DNA from: Ruegeria faecimaris
Lineage (GTDB): Bacteria > Pseudomonadota > Alphaproteobacteria > Rhodobacterales > Rhodobacteraceae
Direction of reading: 5' to 3'
Assembly (NCBI RefSeq): GCF_900182615.1
Contig: NZ_FXTE01000002.1
Location: 186,001 to 250,000 of the forward strand
DNA length: 64,000 nucleotides
Part shown: piece by piece, positions 9,896-18,112 of the stretch
How the letters are laid out: every line of letters starts with the position of its first letter
Numbering within the stretch: position 1 is the first letter of the stretch
Notes under the pieces: generated by a model
The model's database searches: none
What the model was told of the DNA's origin: nothing
Seen by the model: the letters and a program-made list of their open reading frames with translations, nothing else
Made by a program: the position numbers and the translations under genes

Positions 9896-11403
9896 GATTC
9901 AATATTGGCGCTGATGCGAAAGCTCAGCGCCTCGGCCACATGGGGTCTTCGGACATCTGATGCGCCGTCCAGATCGGCGATGGTGCGCGCGACCCGCAAG
10001 ATGCGGTGAAAGGCGCGCGCTGACAAACCAAATTTCTCAGCCGCTTTCAACAGCAGCTCTTTTCCTTCGGCATCCGGCGCGGCGATTTCTTCCAGCACAT
10101 TGCCCTCAACATCCGCATTCTGGCGCGCGGACGTTCCAGTGTATCTTTGCGCTTGAACCGCACGCGCCTGCTCGACACGCGCGGCAACCGTGGCCGAACT
10201 GTCCCCGGATGGAGGCAGGTCAAGGTCGGTGAACCCGACCGGAGGCACCTCGATCCTCAGGTCGAACCGATCTATCAGCGGGCCTGAAATGCGCCCCAGA
10301 TAATCCTCGCCGCAGACCGGCGCACGCGAGCAGGCCCGCGCTGGATCTGTCAAGTAGCCGCATTTGCAGGGGTTGGCGGCGGCAACCAGCATAAAGCGGC
10401 AGGGATATTTCACATGCGCATTGGCACGTGCAATCATGACTTCTCCGGTTTCGATGGGTTGGCGCAGGGTTTCCAGAACGGTTCGTGGGAATTCGGGAAA
10501 TTCATCCATGAACAAAACCCCGTTATGGGCCAATGAGATTTCTCCTGGTTTGGCTCCTTTCCCTCCACCAACAATGGCCGCCATCGATGCCGTATGATGC
10601 GGCTCGCGAAATGGTCTGGTGCGGCTGATGCCGCCTTCGTCAAGCAGGCCGCACAGGGATTGGATCATCGAGGTTTCAAGCGCCTCGGTCGGTGTCAGCG
10701 GCGGCAATATCCCCGGCAGGCGCGCGGCCAGCATGGATTTCCCGGACCCCGGCGTGCCGATCATCATCAGGTGGTGCCGCCCTGCGGCGGCAATCTCCAA
10801 CGCGCGTTTCGCCCGCTCCTGCCCTTTGACATCGCGCAGGTCGCGGGTGCTGGGGGAAAGGTTGACCTCGCCGGGCAGCGCAGCGGGCAAAGGGGCTTGG
10901 CCCGAGAAGTGGCGGACAACATCGCCCAAAGATTCAGCGCCGATCACCTGAGTAGCGTCAACCCAAGCCGCCTCGGCGCTGGAGGCCCGAGGGCACAGCA
11001 GGGTTCGGTCCTCGGCCGCGGCGGTCATCGCGGCAGGAAGCGCCCCGACAACAGGCACAAGAGACCCGTCCAGTGACAATTCCCCCAGTGAAACGGCCCC
11101 TTCAGCCGCGTCCTTGGGAATGATTTCCAGGGCTGACAGCAGAGCCACCGCAATGGGCAGGTCGAAATGGCTGCCTTCTTTGGGCAGGTCAGCGGGGGAT
11201 AGGTTGATGGTGATACGCTTTGACGGCAGGGCAATGGCCATCGAGCTTAGCGCGCTTCGGACGCGATCGCGGGCCTCTGAAACTGCTTTGTCGGGCAGGC
11301 CGACGATGGAAAAGGCAGGCAACCCCGGTGAAACCGCGCATTGCACCTCGACCGGGCGTGCGTCGACACCTTGAAAGGCGACTGTATGAGAACGAGCGAC
11401 CAT
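9892..11403 (-). CDS. comM: ComM/YifB family Mg-chelatase-like AAA+ ATPase
   Basis: Hexameric AAA+ helicase family whose characterised members promote branch migration during natural transformation. The 503 residues show the N-terminal Lon-like fold ([19 protein letters not shown]), Walker [14 protein letters not shown], the Mg-chelatase block [13 protein letters not shown] with Walker B, and a zinc-finger-like CKCGY segment. The ATG at 11403 sits directly behind a perfect inverted repeat (11405-11431) that would fold over the ribosome-binding site, described separately. In related Rhodobacterales comM-type genes take part in recipient ability for gene transfer agents (family knowledge). Confidence 0.93.
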   Translation of the reverse strand: MVARSHTVAFQGVDARPVEVQCAVSPGLPAFSIVGLPDKAVSEARDRVRSALSSMAIALPSKRITINLSPADLPKEGSHFDLPIAVALLSALEIIPKDAAEGAVSLGELSLDGSLVPVVGALPAAMTAAAEDRTLLCPRASSAEAAWVDATQVIGAESLGDVVRHFSGQAPLPAALPGEVNLSPSTRDLRDVKGQERAKRALEIAAAGRHHLMMIGTPGSGKSMLAARLPGILPPLTPTEALETSMIQSLCGLLDEGGISRTRPFREPHHTASMAAIVGGGKGAKPGEISLAHNGVLFMDEFPEFPRTVLETLRQPIETGEVMIARANAHVKYPCRFMLVAAANPCKCGYLTDPARACSRAPVCGEDYLGRISGPLIDRFDLRIEVPPVGFTDLDLPPSGDSSATVAARVEQARAVQAQRYTGTSARQNADVEGNVLEEIAAPDAEGKELLLKAAEKFGLSARAFHRILRVARTIADLDGASDVRRPHVAEALSFRISANIES

Positions 11404-11404
11404 G

Positions 11405-11431
11405 AACGACCTGCTTGGTTAACAGGTCGTT
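11405..11431 (-). promoter_or_regulatory. Inverted repeat covering the comM ribosome-binding site, with a CtrA-like motif
   Basis: AACGACCTG (11405-11413) and CAGGTCGTT (11423-11431) form a perfect 9-bp inverted repeat with a nine-base loop, ending one base before the comM ATG. In comM mRNA the arm holding AGGTCG, the likely Shine-Dalgarno sequence, would be paired. The same stretch contains TTAA-N7-TTAC (11419-11433), one base from the CtrA consensus TTAA-N7-TTAA. Both readings are inference from sequence alone. Confidence 0.5.
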
Positions 11432-11448
11432 ACTGGCACGCCGCCGGT

Positions 11449-12333
11449 TTAGGAATCGTTAACGGCGCTGACCATCTGAGTGAATTTCGGCCATGCCTCC
11501 GGATCGGCGAGGGTTTTGTCGCGGCAGAACCGATTGCAGAATCCCCAGCGCTGACCGTCCAGGTCCAGAAAATCTGTGACGGGCTCTCCGGAATAGGGGC
11601 AGGTCTGGTTGACCGAGGGACCGCTCTGGGCGGCCACAGCAGACGATGCCCCGCCGATTGGCCAGGGATCCGATTGAAGGTCCAGCGAATACGGGAAAGG
11701 GTCGTACTGGACTGTCAGACCCATCGCACGCCACTGCCTGACAACCGGATCCGACAGGAGGGTCAGGCAATAGTCCCGGTTGGCGTCCGAAACAGGTAGC
11801 CCATAACCGATGATCCGCGCGGCAACGGGCGTGTAAAACACATCCACCAAAGAATATGTACCGAACAAAGGGCCGGTGTTCGCCCCAGACACTTGGCGCG
11901 CATGATCCCAAAGGGTTTCGATCCGGCGCAGGTCAGCAAGCGTTTCGGCCGCCGGTTCGAAACCCTTCCAACTATGAAGCAGCTGCATCGCGCATTCCCC
12001 GCGGAGGGCTGAAAACCCGGCCACCATCTCGGTGCAAAGCCACCGTGCAGTGGCGCGGGCAGCCGCGTCAGAGGGCCACAATCCGACCTGTGGGTGGCGC
12101 TCAGCCAAGGTCTCGGCCATGGCAAGGCTTTCACCAACCACAGTTCCGTCTGGCAGGCGCAGAGCAGGCACCAGACGCGCCGGGAACAGGGGTTTCATAT
12201 CCTCGGCCATAGTGCCTGAATAAAGGCCGATCATGTGGTTTCGATAGGGCAGGTCGAACTTTTCCAGCATCAACCAACCACGCAAGGACCAACTGGAAAA
12301 CAGGCGGTCTCCGATAAACAAATCATAGGTCAT
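11449..12333 (-). CDS. Glutathione S-transferase-like protein with C-terminal Cys-rich (YHS/TRASH-like) tail
   Basis: The first ~85 residues match a GST thioredoxin-like domain: LFSSWSLRGWLMLEKFDLPY, then LVPALRLPDGTVVGESLAMAETLAE, with cis-proline and glutathione-binding E-S. A helical C-domain follows to about 205. Unusually, residues 243-285 form an extra module with CPYSG (Cys245), a GQRWGFCNRFC block (Cys266, Cys270) and DPEAWPKF, resembling a YHS or TRASH metal-binding domain. I chose the ATG at 12333 (MTYDLFIG). A TTG at 12360 would add nine residues with no better ribosome site. No operon partner is evident. Substrate unknown. Confidence 0.8.
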   Translation of the reverse strand: MTYDLFIGDRLFSSWSLRGWLMLEKFDLPYRNHMIGLYSGTMAEDMKPLFPARLVPALRLPDGTVVGESLAMAETLAERHPQVGLWPSDAAARATARWLCTEMVAGFSALRGECAMQLLHSWKGFEPAAETLADLRRIETLWDHARQVSGANTGPLFGTYSLVDVFYTPVAARIIGYGLPVSDANRDYCLTLLSDPVVRQWRAMGLTVQYDPFPYSLDLQSDPWPIGGASSAVAAQSGPSVNQTCPYSGEPVTDFLDLDGQRWGFCNRFCRDKTLADPEAWPKFTQMVSAVNDS

Positions 12334-12391
12334 GGGTCTAGGATGACTCAGGCTATTCAATCCGTAAAACAGAGATTTGTGCGCGGCCTGA

Positions 12392-12970
12392 TCACGGGCA
12401 GTGATTGATCCGACCGACCGACCAACCGTCGCCGTGATGAGTAATCTCAGTCACGGAAAGATTGTCGATCCGGTGGCCGAAAGCCTCTTGCGCGTCCACA
12501 TCCATGGCACGCTGGACCTGTGTCAGGATGACGCCGAAATGGGCAACAATGATCAGGTCCTGGCCGGTGTGATCGCCAATCAACCTGTCAATAACCGCGT
12601 TGACGCGGGCTCGGACTTCATTCCAGCTTTCGCCGTTTGGCGGGCGAACTTCACCGGGATTGTCCCAGTAGGCGAAGGTTAGTTCGGGGTCTTCGGCCTC
12701 GATTTCCTCGAACCCGCGCAATTCCCAACTGCCAAAATTGATCTCTCGCAGGTCGGGGTGGTGGGGCAGGCGGTGCCGGGTGCCCTGTACCGCCGAAGCC
12801 GTGTCAACGGCACGGCACAGGTCGGATGAGATCAACAACCCGTTGGCCGGCAAGTAGCTTTTTAGCCGGCCAATGGCGGCGTGGTCGCTTAGGTCAGCAG
12901 GCAGATCGGACCAGCCGACCATGGTTTTGGCATGGGTCGGACTGTGCCTGACTAGATGCAGACGCGTCAT
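12392..12970 (-). CDS. Histidine phosphatase family protein, CobC-like (putative alpha-ribazole phosphatase)
   Basis: A 192-residue member of the phosphoglycerate-mutase-like superfamily. LVRHSPTHAK near the N-terminus is the RHG-type phosphohistidine motif, with SSDLCRAVDTA and LREINFGSWELRGFEEIE as the second conserved blocks and VAHFGVI as the distal histidine. Its ATG overlaps the cobU stop by four bases. CobU makes activated cobinamide, and the CobC enzyme removes a phosphate from alpha-ribazole-5-phosphate or from cobalamin-phosphate, so the context supports that role. Specificity cannot be read from sequence alone, since the superfamily is promiscuous. Confidence 0.8.
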   Translation of the reverse strand: MTRLHLVRHSPTHAKTMVGWSDLPADLSDHAAIGRLKSYLPANGLLISSDLCRAVDTASAVQGTRHRLPHHPDLREINFGSWELRGFEEIEAEDPELTFAYWDNPGEVRPPNGESWNEVRARVNAVIDRLIGDHTGQDLIIVAHFGVILTQVQRAMDVDAQEAFGHRIDNLSVTEITHHGDGWSVGRINHCP

Positions 12971-13494
12971 GGCAGTTGCCCTTTCAATACCACAGGAAGC
13001 CCGGCAGTGACCTGAACCACCAGATCAGCCTGCGCGGCGAGCGCGATGTTCAGGCGGCCTTGCGCCTCGCGGAATTGGCGAGACAGGGCGTTGCCCGGGA
13101 CGATCCCGTGGCCAACCTCGTTCGAGACGATGACGACCGGGGCAGGACAGTCTCGTAACGCATCAAGCAGTGCTGTCTGGGCCTGCTGCAGGTCGTGTTC
13201 CGCCAGCAGGTGATTGGTTAGCCACATGGTAGCACAATCTATCAGACAGATCTGATCCGGGGTCAGCTCGGCCAGCGTTGCGCCAAGGTCCAAGGGGGCC
13301 TCGATCGTGTCCCAACCGCTGCCGCGCTGTGAAACATGGCGCTTAACCTTATCGCGCATCTCATCATCAAACACTTGTGATGTGGCCAGATAAACGCGGC
13401 CTTTCCCTGATAAAACAACAAGTTGCTCGGCGAATGCCGACTTGCCTGAGGCTGCTCCGCCCAGCACAAAGGTTAAATCCGAACCCACGATCAT
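12967..13494 (-). CDS. cobU: Adenosylcobinamide kinase / adenosylcobinamide-phosphate guanylyltransferase
   Basis: Bifunctional enzyme that phosphorylates adenosylcobinamide and transfers GMP to give AdoCbi-GDP for cobalamin assembly. It has 175 residues, with Walker A GGAASGKSAFAEQL near the N-terminus, then CLIDCATMWLTNHLL, VIVSNEVGHGIVP and the C-terminal RLNIALAAQADLVVQVTAGLPVVLKG, all typical of the CobU/CobP family. Alphaproteobacterial homologues are often called cobP. It is divergent from rpoH, and the downstream overlapping gene is a CobC-like phosphatase. No other cobalamin genes are in the window. Confidence 0.95.
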   Translation of the reverse strand: MIVGSDLTFVLGGAASGKSAFAEQLVVLSGKGRVYLATSQVFDDEMRDKVKRHVSQRGSGWDTIEAPLDLGATLAELTPDQICLIDCATMWLTNHLLAEHDLQQAQTALLDALRDCPAPVVIVSNEVGHGIVPGNALSRQFREAQGRLNIALAAQADLVVQVTAGLPVVLKGQLP

Positions 13495-13505
13495 TACCTT
13501 TTAAG

Positions 13506-13532
13506 TGATCCACCTGGTGTTGTTCTGCGTAT
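13506..13532 (+). promoter_or_regulatory. Candidate ECF sigma (RpoE/ChrR-type) promoter for rpoH
   Basis: TGATCC (13506-13511) is followed, 17 bases on, by GTATC (13529-13533). The TGATCC core is the -35 element of RpoE-ChrR-type (ECF11) promoters in Rhodobacter, and in R. sphaeroides rpoHII is a known RpoE target. The predicted transcript would begin near 13540, leaving about 50 bases before the ATG at 13589. Motif seen directly; regulator assignment inferred. Confidence 0.55.
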
Positions 13533-13588
13533 CGACCATGGGTCGGCAAGGCAAGCCCGGGCCGCGCCAGCGAAAAAGGGAGATTTCC

Positions 13589-14467
13589 ATGGCACTGGAC
13601 AGCGCAAACGATTTCTCGATGTCGCGCAGGGCGATGAAGGCCGAGTTACTGGATGCAGAAACCGAGTTGAAGCTGGCCTATGCCTGGCGCGACCAGCGCG
13701 ATGAAAAGGCGCTGCACCGGTTAATCACCGCCTATATGCGACTGGCAATTTCGATGGCGGCCAAGTTCAAACGTTATGGCGCGCCGATGAACGATCTGAT
13801 CCAAGAGGCCGGATTGGGTCTGATGAAGGCCGCTGACAAATTTGACCCGGATCGCGGGGTTCGGTTCTCGACCTACGCCGTCTGGTGGATCAAGGCGAGT
13901 ATCCAGGACTATGTAATGCGAAACTGGTCAATGGTTCGGACCGGGTCCACCTCTGCCCAGAAATCCCTGTTTTTCAACATGCGTCGCGTCCAGGCCCGGC
14001 TTGAACGCGAAGCGGCCACTGATGGGATGGCGCTGGACCGTCACCAGTTGCACCAGATGATAGCAGCCGAGATCGGTGTTCCGTTGCGCGACGTTGAGAT
14101 GATGCAAGGCCGGCTGGCAGGGTCGGATTTCTCGTTGAACGCTGTGCAATCCACGGATGAAGACGGGCGCGAATGGATCGACGCGTTAGAGGATGACCGG
14201 GAACAGGCCGCTGAAACCGTTGAAAACAAGCACGACACCGAACAGTTGCGCGAATGGCTGGTGATGGCGATGCAGGCCCTCAACGACCGAGAGCGCTTCA
14301 TAGTGCGCGAACGCAAGCTGCGTGAACCGGTGCGCACACTGGAAAGCCTGGGTCAGGAACTGGGCCTGTCGAAAGAGAGGGTGCGTCAGCTTGAAGCCGC
14401 GGCTTTTGTAAAAATGCGTAAGAACCTTGAAGCTCAATCGCGCGAGGTGCAACACTTCATCGCATGA
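13589..14467 (+). CDS. rpoH: RNA polymerase sigma factor, RpoH family (RpoHII-like)
   Basis: Sigma-32-family factor directing RNA polymerase to heat-shock or oxidative-stress promoters. From the ATG at 13589 it has 292 residues. Region 2 reads YMRLAISMAAKFKRYGAPMNDLIQEAGLGLMKA, followed by FDPDRGVRFSTYAVWWIKASIQDYVMRNWSMVRTGST. That is the RpoH box area including the QxxxxxK-type block. Region 4 ends with LGQELGLSKERVRQLEAAAFVKM. A GTG at 13505 would extend it by 28 residues, but the candidate promoter lies inside that extension and GGGAG sits just before 13589. The downstream ChaN-like gene overlaps by four bases. The RpoHII label rests on the promoter type and on the N-terminal sequence as I recall it. 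Confidence 0.92.
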   Translation: MALDSANDFSMSRRAMKAELLDAETELKLAYAWRDQRDEKALHRLITAYMRLAISMAAKFKRYGAPMNDLIQEAGLGLMKAADKFDPDRGVRFSTYAVWWIKASIQDYVMRNWSMVRTGSTSAQKSLFFNMRRVQARLEREAATDGMALDRHQLHQMIAAEIGVPLRDVEMMQGRLAGSDFSLNAVQSTDEDGREWIDALEDDREQAAETVENKHDTEQLREWLVMAMQALNDRERFIVRERKLREPVRTLESLGQELGLSKERVRQLEAAAFVKMRKNLEAQSREVQHFIA

Positions 14468-15279
14468 AACAGATTGCGATTCTGATGTGTACGCTGATGG
14501 TTATGGCTGGGTCCGGTCATGCCGATGACCTGATCCCTGACGATGTCGCGGCAGCGATGCGAATGGCAGACGTTGTTTTGCTGGGCGAAACCCATGACAA
14601 TCCCCGCCATCATCTGGTTCAGGAACAGGCGATTACATTGATCGACCCCTCCGCCGTAGTCTGGGAAATGGTCACCGAGGAAGGCGCGCAGCGCCTGGCG
14701 CAAAAAGCGGCGTCCGATCCCGAAGAACTGTCACGCATCCTGCGTTGGGCGGAATCCGGCTGGCCCCCTCTCAGCCTGTATTACCCGATCTTTCAGGCCA
14801 CGGATGCGCCGGTCTATGGCGCAATGGTCCCGCGTAAGGCAGCGCGTACAGCGATGGAACGTGGCGCTGCAACTGCGCTGGGCGCTGACGCAGCGCGATT
14901 TGGGTTGACCATACCTCTGTCAAAGGCGGAACAGGCGGCGCGCGAGGCTGACCAGATGGCGGCGCATTGCGATGCGCTGCCGGAAAGCGCTCTGCCGCAG
15001 CTGGTTGCGATCCAAAGGTTGCGTGATGCGGTGCTGGCACGGGCCATATTGCGTGCCGTTGACGAAACCGGTGGCCCGGTTGCAGTTATCACCGGAAATG
15101 GCCACGCACGAAAGGACCGCGGTATTCCGACATTCCTGTCGCGTCTGCGTCCGGGTCTTAAAGTGTATGTCCTGGGTCAGTCTGAAGACGGTACGATCCA
15201 AGGGGACTATGATGCAGTCATCGACAGCCCGACCGCGGACCGAGAAGACCCCTGCCTGGCCTTTCAACCGCAGAATTAA
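14464..15279 (+). CDS. ChaN family lipoprotein-like protein (putative heme/iron binding)
   Basis: A 271-residue protein with an N-terminal signal peptide ending near GSGHA-DD (residue 20). It has the ChaN core LLGETHDNPRHHLVQEQAI near residue 40, the WEMVTEEGAQRL block and a late VAVITGNGHARKDRGIP segment. ChaN proteins are periplasmic or surface proteins; Campylobacter ChaN binds cofacial hemes. There is no clear lipobox cysteine here, so the mature protein is probably periplasmic and soluble. Its ATG overlaps the rpoH stop by four bases, so it is made with the stress sigma factor, which suggests stress-linked expression. Ligand not evident from sequence. Confidence 0.8.
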   Translation: MKQIAILMCTLMVMAGSGHADDLIPDDVAAAMRMADVVLLGETHDNPRHHLVQEQAITLIDPSAVVWEMVTEEGAQRLAQKAASDPEELSRILRWAESGWPPLSLYYPIFQATDAPVYGAMVPRKAARTAMERGAATALGADAARFGLTIPLSKAEQAAREADQMAAHCDALPESALPQLVAIQRLRDAVLARAILRAVDETGGPVAVITGNGHARKDRGIPTFLSRLRPGLKVYVLGQSEDGTIQGDYDAVIDSPTADREDPCLAFQPQN

Positions 15280-15342
15280 CCGCTGGAACTGTCGGGCGCG
15301 CTTGCCTAATGTCGGGGCCGACCGAGACGGGAAGGGCACAAC

Positions 15343-16539
15343 ATGCTGGCATCGAAACGGATTCTGCTGATCATTGGTGGCGGTATTGCTGCCTATAAGT
15401 CACTGGATCTGATCCGGCGACTGAAGGAACGCGGCGCCGCCGTTACGCCGGTCCTGACCCGCGCAGCAGAAGAATTCGTGACACCTCTGTCTGTTGCCGC
15501 GCTGGCCGGCGAGAAGGCCTATCGCGATCTGTTCGATCTGACCGATGAGGCCGAGATGGGGCATATCCAGTTGTCCCGCTCTGCGGATCTTGTCGTGGTC
15601 GCTCCGGCGACTGCGGATTTAATGGGCAAAATGGCAGGTGGGTTGGCGAATGATCTGGCCTCGACCCTATTGATGGCGACTGACACACCGGTTCTGTGTG
15701 CGCCTGCGATGAATGTCCGTATGTGGGATCACCCGGCGACGCGTCGTAATTTTGAACAGTTGCAGGCGGACGGCATTCGTTTTGTCGGGCCGAACGAAGG
15801 CGACATGGCCTGTGGCGAATATGGTCCGGGCCGCATGTCGGAACCGCTTGAGATCGTCGCCGCGATTGAGGCATCGCTGGGCAGCGGACCGCTCAGCGGT
15901 AAACGCATTCTTGTGACCTCGGGTCCCACGCACGAGCCGATTGACCCGGTGCGCTATATCGCGAACCGCTCATCAGGGGCGCAGGGCACAGCGATTGCAC
16001 GTGCTCTGTCTGCGTTGGGTGCAGAGGTTGTGTTTGTAACCGGACCTGCCGAGGTTCCTGCACCCGATCGGGTCGAGGTTGTGCGGGTTGAAACAGCCCA
16101 GCAGATGTCAGACGCGGTGGATTCAGCCTTGCCTGTCGATGCCGGGGTATTTGCCGCCGCCGTGGCGGATTGGCGGGTGGCCAGCGCGTCGGACCGCAAG
16201 CTGAAAAAGACACGCGACGGTCTTCCGGCGCTGGATTTTGCTGAAAACCCGGACATTCTGAAGCGGGTCGCCAAGCTTGACGATGGACGCCCCGCGCTAG
16301 TTGTTGGCTTTGCCGCGGAAACGGACAATGTGATCGAACATGCGACCGCCAAACGCGAGCGCAAAGGGTGCGACTGGATCATTGCGAATGATGTCAGCCC
16401 GGCGACCGGGATCATGGGGGGCGCCGAAAACGCGGTGATCCTGATCTCCGATGATGGGGCTGAGGAATGGCCACGCATGGGCAAAGACGCAGTGGCCGAA
16501 AGACTGGCACACAAGATTTCCGACGCGTTGGCCGGTTAG
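15343..16539 (+). CDS. coaBC: Bifunctional phosphopantothenoylcysteine decarboxylase / phosphopantothenate-cysteine ligase
   Basis: Two consecutive steps of coenzyme A synthesis in one 398-residue protein. The N-terminal flavoprotein domain (about 1-180) shows GGIAAYKSLDLIRRL, HIQLSRSADLVVVAPATA and the PAMNVRMW substrate motif. The C-terminal synthetase domain (about 185-398) starts with ILVTSGPTHEPIDPVRYIANRSSG and includes the AAVADWR and KLKK blocks. It lies ahead of dut with a 15-base gap, the common coaBC-dut arrangement. Start ATG 15343 has GAAGGG upstream. Confidence 0.97.
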   Translation: MLASKRILLIIGGGIAAYKSLDLIRRLKERGAAVTPVLTRAAEEFVTPLSVAALAGEKAYRDLFDLTDEAEMGHIQLSRSADLVVVAPATADLMGKMAGGLANDLASTLLMATDTPVLCAPAMNVRMWDHPATRRNFEQLQADGIRFVGPNEGDMACGEYGPGRMSEPLEIVAAIEASLGSGPLSGKRILVTSGPTHEPIDPVRYIANRSSGAQGTAIARALSALGAEVVFVTGPAEVPAPDRVEVVRVETAQQMSDAVDSALPVDAGVFAAAVADWRVASASDRKLKKTRDGLPALDFAENPDILKRVAKLDDGRPALVVGFAAETDNVIEHATAKRERKGCDWIIANDVSPATGIMGGAENAVILISDDGAEEWPRMGKDAVAERLAHKISDALAG

Positions 16540-16554
16540 ACAAGAGGATATCCG

Positions 16555-17010
16555 ATGGTAGCAATTCGTGTGATCCGTGAGGACGGGGCCGACCCTTCGG
16601 TGCCCTTGCCATCTTATGAAACCACCGGAGCGGCAGGCGCGGATGTGCGTGCAAACTTGCCGGACAAGACGCCGATCACGCTGCTGCCCGGTCAGCGGGC
16701 TCTGGTTCCCACCGGACTGCGGATTGAAATCCCAAAAGGGTATGAGGTGCAGGTCCGGCCCCGCTCGGGCCTTGCGCTGAAATACGGGATCACGCTGCCC
16801 AATACGCCGGGTACGATCGACAGCGACTATCGCGGCCCTCTGGGGGTGATCCTGTTGAACGCTGGGCAGGAGAGCTTTGAAATCACCCATGGGGAACGTA
16901 TCGCCCAACTGGTCGTCGCCCCGGTGGTGCAGGCGTCATTCGAGGCCACGGATACGCTCAGCGATACTGACCGCGGTGCAGGCGGGTTCGGTTCGACCGG
17001 GCGCGGCTGA
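16555..17010 (+). CDS. dut: Deoxyuridine 5'-triphosphate nucleotidohydrolase
   Basis: dUTPase that hydrolyses dUTP to dUMP, keeping uracil out of DNA and feeding thymidylate synthesis. The 151 residues have the trimeric dUTPase motifs in order: [38 protein letters not shown] and the C-terminal arm [12 protein letters not shown]. The ATG follows AGAGGAT. Its TGA shares a base with the ATG of the next gene, indicating coupled translation. Confidence 0.98.
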   Translation: MVAIRVIREDGADPSVPLPSYETTGAAGADVRANLPDKTPITLLPGQRALVPTGLRIEIPKGYEVQVRPRSGLALKYGITLPNTPGTIDSDYRGPLGVILLNAGQESFEITHGERIAQLVVAPVVQASFEATDTLSDTDRGAGGFGSTGRG

Positions 17011-18053
17011 TGTTACTTGTCCTGATCATCGCCGCAGCGCTTTGGGGGCTCGGCTATCTGGCTGGCGTGTCACGCAATGCACGGATGATTTCGGTTGGGG
17101 TGTTGTTGCTGGGGGTAATCTCGGCACAGCTGGTTTTGCCCCTTGGTAACCCCCTGCGTCAGGCCACGGGTGGTTCTGCTGCGACCTGGTTGATTTTGGT
17201 TGGTACGGCGGTTCTGGTTCTGATCTATGGAAGGGGACTGAAAGCGCTGCGAAAACGCGCGGCGCCGGCCTCGAACAAGGAGCCAGCCATGCCCTCAGAC
17301 AAATTCTCCGAGACCGAGCTTGACCGCTATGCCCGCCATATCGTGTTGCGCGAAATTGGTGGGCCAGGGCAGAAAAAGATGAAGCAGGCCCGCGTGCTTG
17401 TGATCGGCGCCGGGGGGCTTGGGGCGCCCGCTTTGCAGTATCTGGCTGCGGCCGGGGTCGGCACGATCGGGGTGATTGATGATGATGAGGTTGAGAACGC
17501 CAATCTTCAGCGTCAGGTGATCCACCAGGATGCGGATATCGGCATGCCCAAGGTTTTTTCGGCCCAGCAGGCCATGCTGGCGCAAAACCCGAATGTGGTT
17601 GTTCTGCCCTATCACCGCCGACTGACCGAAGAGGTCGCCACCGAGCTATTTTCCGATTTTGACGTCATCCTGGACGGAACTGATAATTTCGACACGCGCT
17701 ATTTGGCCAATCGCACGGCGGTCGCGTTGGGCAAGCCGCTGATTTCGGGGGCTCTGTCGCAATGGGAAGGCCAGCTCAGCGTTTTCGACCCGGCCAACGA
17801 TGCGCCTTGTTATCAGTGCATTTTCCCCGAGGCTCCGGCTCCAGGTCTGGCCCCGTCCTGCGCCGAGGCTGGGGTGATCGGCCCCTTGCCTGGCGTCGTC
17901 GGTTCGATGATGGCTGTTGAGGCGATCAAGGTGATCACCGGGGCGGGTCTGGCACTGAGGGGTGAGATGCTGATTTACGACGCTCTCTATGGCGAAAGCC
18001 GCAAGATTACACTGCCTCGCCGTGCAGATTGCCCCGTTTGTGGCAAAGGATAA
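17010..18053 (+). CDS. moeB: MoeB/ThiF-type adenylyltransferase fused to an N-terminal membrane segment
   Basis: E1-like enzyme that adenylates the C-terminal glycine of a ubiquitin-like sulfur carrier, by homology MoaD for molybdopterin. Residues 94-347 form the MoeB domain: VLVIGAGGLGAPALQYL (ATP loop), DDDEVENANLQRQVIH, DGTDNFDTRYLAN, zinc cysteines in CYQC and CPVC, and the catalytic-region cysteine in LAPSCAEAG. The first ~93 residues hold two or three hydrophobic segments (1-20, 27-46, 59-75) and a basic stretch. An in-frame ATG at 17289 with AAGGAG seven bases before it could also initiate a plain cytosolic MoeB of 254 residues. ThiF-like activity for thiamine cannot be excluded. Confidence 0.88.
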   Translation: MLLVLIIAAALWGLGYLAGVSRNARMISVGVLLLGVISAQLVLPLGNPLRQATGGSAATWLILVGTAVLVLIYGRGLKALRKRAAPASNKEPAMPSDKFSETELDRYARHIVLREIGGPGQKKMKQARVLVIGAGGLGAPALQYLAAAGVGTIGVIDDDEVENANLQRQVIHQDADIGMPKVFSAQQAMLAQNPNVVVLPYHRRLTEEVATELFSDFDVILDGTDNFDTRYLANRTAVALGKPLISGALSQWEGQLSVFDPANDAPCYQCIFPEAPAPGLAPSCAEAGVIGPLPGVVGSMMAVEAIKVITGAGLALRGEMLIYDALYGESRKITLPRRADCPVCGKG

Positions 18054-18112
18054 CCCCCCTGCTCTGGATCGAACACGCCGTCGTTCTTAGGTAGGGGACA
18101 AAGGAGACTTCA

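Noticed and set aside
13505..13588. Longer start (GTG 13505) for the RpoH-type gene
   Set aside because: The extra 28 residues overlap the candidate promoter, lack conservation features, and GGGAG sits before the ATG at 13589.
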